The position numbers and the translations under genes are program-made. Positions 61,407 through 64,000 of a stretch of 64,000 bases of DNA are shown piece after piece. Origin of the DNA: Cohnella ginsengisoli (GTDB lineage Bacteria; Bacillota; Bacilli; Paenibacillales; Paenibacillaceae); the NCBI RefSeq assembly GCF_029525555.1, contig NZ_JAPDHZ010000008.1, positions 62,001 to 126,000 of the forward strand. The letters are read 5' to 3'. How positions within the stretch are numbered: the first letter of the stretch is position 1; each line of letters begins with the position of its first letter. The notes below the pieces were generated by a model. The model ran no database searches. It saw only the letters and a program-made list of their open reading frames with translations, and was not told the origin of the DNA.

Positions 61407-62102
61407 CTAAGGCTGCCAATCCATGCCGTACATGTCCCGAAGGCTGTCTCGGCCTCGCTCGGTGACGCGCAAGGCTCTCGTCCCATCTATGCGTTCGACC
61501 CAGCCGTTCGCGAGCGCCGCCGATGCGATCCTGGCCCCCAGATAACCCCCGACGTGATGGTACCTCTCGCTCCAATCCAGGCAGCGCTTGGCGAATACGC
61601 GCCGTCCCGGGGAAGAGCTCCGGAGGTCGATCCCCCATCTCAAGAAGTGTTCGGCGCCTTCGTCCGTCACGCCGAATTCCCTGTCGGAGAGGATCGATAG
61701 ATAGGACCGTTCGAGCCACGCATTCGTAAGCGCGACGCCCAATTGGCCCGCCAGATGGTCGTAGCAGGTACGGGCGCGGCGCACTTTGACGAGTTCCTCG
61801 GACTGCCTAAGCGATCTAACGGGGCGCGAGGGCGACAGCGCCTCCAGCATTTCCACGAACTGCGCCACCTCCGCGTTCGCCAGGCGATAGTAGCGGTGCC
61901 GGCCTTGGGACTCGACCTTTAGCAGATTCCCTTTGACGAGCTTCGACAGATGCGCGCTGGCCGTCTGAGGCGATACGCCCGCGATATAGGCCAGCTCTCC
62001 GGCAGGCAGCGCCTGCCCTCCCATTAACGCGTCCAGCATCTTGGCGCGGCTCGGATCGCCGATCAGCGAAGCCACGGATACAATATTGTGATATGCATTC
62101 AT
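61407..62102 (-). CDS. ArsR-family winged-helix regulator with C-terminal extension
   Basis: This 231-residue regulator has an N-terminal ArsR domain (VASLIGDPSRAKMLDALMGGQALPAGELAYIAGVSPQTASAHLSKLVKGNLL region, cited in part) and a C-terminal extension of about 120 residues with RTCYDHLAGQLGVALTNAWL and KRCLDWSERYHHVGG, as in YczG/CmtR-like long ArsR proteins. Cys residues occur in RTCYDHLAG and KRCLDW. A TTGTA-C-TACAA palindrome lies 25 bp upstream. ATG 62102 lacks a clear ribosome site. The divergent DinB gene may be its target. Confidence 0.85.
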   Translation of the reverse strand: MNAYHNIVSVASLIGDPSRAKMLDALMGGQALPAGELAYIAGVSPQTASAHLSKLVKGNLLKVESQGRHRYYRLANAEVAQFVEMLEALSPSRPVRSLRQSEELVKVRRARTCYDHLAGQLGVALTNAWLERSYLSILSDREFGVTDEGAEHFLRWGIDLRSSSPGRRVFAKRCLDWSERYHHVGGYLGARIASAALANGWVERIDGTRALRVTERGRDSLRDMYGMDWQP

Positions 62103-62126
62103 ACTTCGATGCTAACCGAAATGTCG

Positions 62127-62137
62127 TTGTACTACAA
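62127..62137. promoter_or_regulatory. Candidate ArsR operator
   Basis: TTGTACTACAA is an 11-bp palindrome in the 84-bp divergent gap between the ArsR and DinB genes. Confidence 0.4.
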
Positions 62138-62186
62138 TACAATCCGAACGCCGGCTAGCGCCGATCCCATTATCGGAGGAACATAC

Positions 62187-62660
62187 ATGGACGCCAAAGC
62201 TCTCATCTTGCTCGATCTGAAAGAAACCCGCAGAAGATTTATCAAGGCCGCCTCCAGCATCCCGGATCGGTATATTCACTGGCAACCCGATGCCACCGCC
62301 CTGTCCGTAGGCCAGATGATCAGGCATGTGCTCGAGCACGACTACTACTGGCATATGATCCTGACCGAACAGAGGCTGCCGACCGAGGAGGAAACGACAT
62401 CGATGCAGGATCGGCCCTACGCAAGCATTCAAGACGAGATCGAGCGTAACGAAGCTCATCACGTCCGGTTCCTGTCCTACGTGGAATCGCTGGACGTCCG
62501 CGCGTTCGAGACGCTCCTGATTCGCTGGCCGCATCGTCCGATCCAACGCTACCTCGGGGACGCGCTTGAACGCAAATCCTATCACGACGCGGTCCATACC
62601 GGTCAATTGCTGCAATACATGCGCATGCTTCAGATCAGCCGGCCGGATATATGGGACTGA
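62187..62660 (+). CDS. DinB-family protein
   Basis: This 157-residue four-helix-bundle protein is of the DinB/YfiT metal-dependent superfamily. MIRHVLEHDYYWHMIL supplies the first His of the metal triad and SYHDAVHTGQLLQYMRML the C-terminal HxxxH-like motif. Members include thiol-transferases and uncharacterised stress proteins. ATG 62187 has GGAGG 8 nt upstream. It is divergent from the ArsR regulator. Confidence 0.88.
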   Translation: MDAKALILLDLKETRRRFIKAASSIPDRYIHWQPDATALSVGQMIRHVLEHDYYWHMILTEQRLPTEEETTSMQDRPYASIQDEIERNEAHHVRFLSYVESLDVRAFETLLIRWPHRPIQRYLGDALERKSYHDAVHTGQLLQYMRMLQISRPDIWD

Positions 62661-62678
62661 ACCGTTAGGCGGGAATCT

Positions 62679-63185
62679 TCAGAGCGCCAGCCGCCAATCG
62701 TTGCACCGCATCCAGCTGCCCGGCGGATATTCGAATTCGATCTCGCCGATCAGCGCGAAGCCGAGCTTGCGGCAGACCGCGTTCGACGCGGGATTGCCGG
62801 CGCCCGGATACGCATGGATCTCGCGGCGGGCGCCCTCCGCGCGGACGGCCTCGATCGCTTGCGCAACGGCTGCGGTGGCGATGCCTTTGCCTTGATAGGC
62901 CGGCAGGATGCCCCATCCCATTTCGCAGACTTGCTCGCCCTGCCACGTCCGGTCCCAATAACCGACGGTTCCGACCAACTCCTGCCCCGGGAGCAGAACA
63001 ACGGCGAACATACGCCCCGCTCCTTTTTCGGCAATCCGCATATAACGTTCGTGGCGCTCCGCGACCTGCGCCTCCGTTTCCGGTCCGCCCAGATGCTCGG
63101 TCATCTCCGGCGCGTTCATTCGGTGCAGCAGCTCGAGATGGCCCGCGGACCACGGTACGATCTCCACTAGCGTTCGTTCGTTCAT
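62679..63185 (-). CDS. GNAT-family N-acetyltransferase
   Basis: This 168-residue acetyl-CoA-dependent transferase shows LVGTVGYWDRTWQGEQVCEMGWGILPAYQGKGIATAAVA, which contains the acetyl-CoA pyrophosphate loop (QGKGIA), followed by NPASNAVCRKLGFALIGE. It resembles RimJ/RimL-like small-molecule acetyltransferases. ATG 63185 has AAGGGAGG upstream. It is convergent with the DinB gene, with 18 bp between the stops. The substrate is unknown. Confidence 0.9.
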   Translation of the reverse strand: MNERTLVEIVPWSAGHLELLHRMNAPEMTEHLGGPETEAQVAERHERYMRIAEKGAGRMFAVVLLPGQELVGTVGYWDRTWQGEQVCEMGWGILPAYQGKGIATAAVAQAIEAVRAEGARREIHAYPGAGNPASNAVCRKLGFALIGEIEFEYPPGSWMRCNDWRLAL

Positions 63186-63347
63186 TCGTGTCGCCTCCCT
63201 TTAGGTTGCTGTCCTGTTATCCCATTCTATCAGCCTTCTCCGTCATCAACCAAAGGCATGTCCGGCCATCCGAATAGAAGCGCAACATCGCAAAGCCGGC
63301 CACGTGCTATAACTGGTCTTGTAAAAAAAGAGAAGGAGCTGATCCAT

Positions 63348-64000
63348 ATGGCGAGACTGAACGGAAAGGTCGCATTGGTAACGGGAGCGAGCAGAGGGAT
63401 CGGACGCGGGATCGCGCTTCGCCTTGCCGCGGATGGCGCGACCGTAGCGGTGCATTACGGGAGTCGGCAGGAGCTCGCGGAGGAGGTCGTCCGCGAGATT
63501 AGGTCCGGCGGCGGCTCGGCCTTCGCGATCGGCGCGGACCTCGTCCGCGCCGGGGGCATCGAGGCTTTGTTCGAGGCGTTGGACGGCCGATTGGACGGGC
63601 CGGCATCCGGCACGCAGCTTGATATTTTGGTTAATAATGCGGGCATCGGCCAGCAGCTCGGCATCGAGGAAACGACGGCGGCTTCGCTGGACGAGGTGCT
63701 GGAGATCAACGTCAAGGCGCCGATCCTCGTCATCCGGGAAGCGCTGAAGCGCATGAACGACGGCGGCAGCATCATTAATCTGTCTTCCGCCGTGACGCGG
63801 ATTCCGCTGCCGAATCTGCTCGGCTACAGCGTGTCCAAAGGCGCGATCAATACGCTCACGCTGAATTTGGCGCAGGAGCTTGGAAGCCGCGGCATCCGGG
63901 TCAACGCGATTCAACCCGGCATCATCGACACCGACATGAACGCCGGTACGCTGCAGGACCCGCAAGGCCAAGCGTTCGCGGCCGGGCTCTCGGTGTTCGG
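63348..64000 (+). CDS. Short-chain dehydrogenase/reductase (3' end outside window)
   Basis: This classical SDR is visible for about 217 residues before the right edge: LVTGASRGIGRGIALRL cofactor motif, LVNNAGIGQQ, INLSSAVTRIPLPN with the catalytic Ser, and GYSVSKGAINTLTLNLAQEL with the Tyr/Lys motif. NAIQPGIIDTDMNAG is typical of FabG-like proteins. ATG 63348 has AAGGAG 9 nt upstream. It is not closely similar to the SDR at 9962. The substrate is unknown. Confidence 0.9.
   Translation, partial: MARLNGKVALVTGASRGIGRGIALRLAADGATVAVHYGSRQELAEEVVREIRSGGGSAFAIGADLVRAGGIEALFEALDGRLDGPASGTQLDILVNNAGIGQQLGIEETTAASLDEVLEINVKAPILVIREALKRMNDGGSIINLSSAVTRIPLPNLLGYSVSKGAINTLTLNLAQELGSRGIRVNAIQPGIIDTDMNAGTLQDPQGQAFAAGLSVF

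Overview
The window comes from a GC-rich, endospore-forming Firmicute, most likely a member of the Paenibacillaceae (Cohnella- or Paenibacillus-like). The evidence is a CotF-type spore coat protein, two DUF4183 exosporium-type proteins (one with a collagen-like stalk), a very large SLH-anchored surface protein, copper-amine-oxidase N-terminal-type secreted domains, strong GGAGG-type ribosome binding sites, frequent GTG/TTG starts, and many one-component regulators beside their likely targets. No rRNA, tRNA, CRISPR array, prophage or insertion sequence was seen.

Layout. 1-6.4 kb: truncated DHA2 efflux pump with its TetR regulator and matching operators, a DEDDh exonuclease, DUF6157, and a STAS plus PAS-PAS-GGDEF-EAL signalling pair. 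6.5-13.8 kb: exodeoxyribonuclease III, spore-surface proteins, HxlR/SDR pair, CAP-domain secreted protein, hflK-hflC. 13.8-24.8 kb: BlaI/BlaR1-like pair, AraC-controlled Gfo/Idh plus aldo/keto reductase operon, HxlR/quinone-reductase pair, aldo/keto reductase plus carboxylesterase, DUF6492. 25-32 kb: FMN reductase, HxlR/MFS pair, AEC permease, SRPBCC, AraC, MarR/NmrA pair sharing an operator. 32.4-34.1 kb: two Sec-exported Hcp-fold proteins flanking a 50-residue peptide whose N-terminus matches the paeninodin lasso-peptide leader pattern. 34-40 kb: cytoplasmic alpha-amylase, aguA-aguB (agmatine to putrescine), Gfo/Idh, citrate synthase. 40.4-43.5 kb: a sigma-A-driven leader with a 35-codon ORF, a structured hairpin and an intrinsic terminator, then rtcB and an AAA+ ATPase. 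43.8-51.6 kb: Lrp/YitT pair, CotF, CuAO-N protein, and a ~1629-residue SLH protein with six nearly identical 97-residue repeats. 51.8-58.2 kb: small membrane protein, head-to-head remnants of a sulfatase and a nucleotidyltransferase, a GH3 glycosidase with a cre-like site, its AraC regulator, and another nucleotidyltransferase. 58.3-64 kb: DUF1905, PadR/DUF2812, SRPBCC, Asp/Glu racemase-like, ArsR, DinB, GNAT, and a truncated SDR.

Two window-wide patterns stand out. First, about eighteen run-length changes, almost all in homopolymers of five or more bases and mostly explained by one extra base, break otherwise well-conserved genes. I interpret these as mostly sequencing error, and I give coordinates for the reconstructed genes. 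Second, intergenic space is unusually repetitive. There are four or five sequence-unrelated tandem arrays with a common period of 50-52 bp, and a dispersed 86-bp element with 18-bp terminal inverted repeats in two copies 11 kb apart.

The most interesting candidate system is the Hcp-like / lasso-leader-like peptide / Hcp-like cluster at 32.4-34.1 kb. Next are the riboregulated rtcB-AAA operon and the palindromic 86-bp element.
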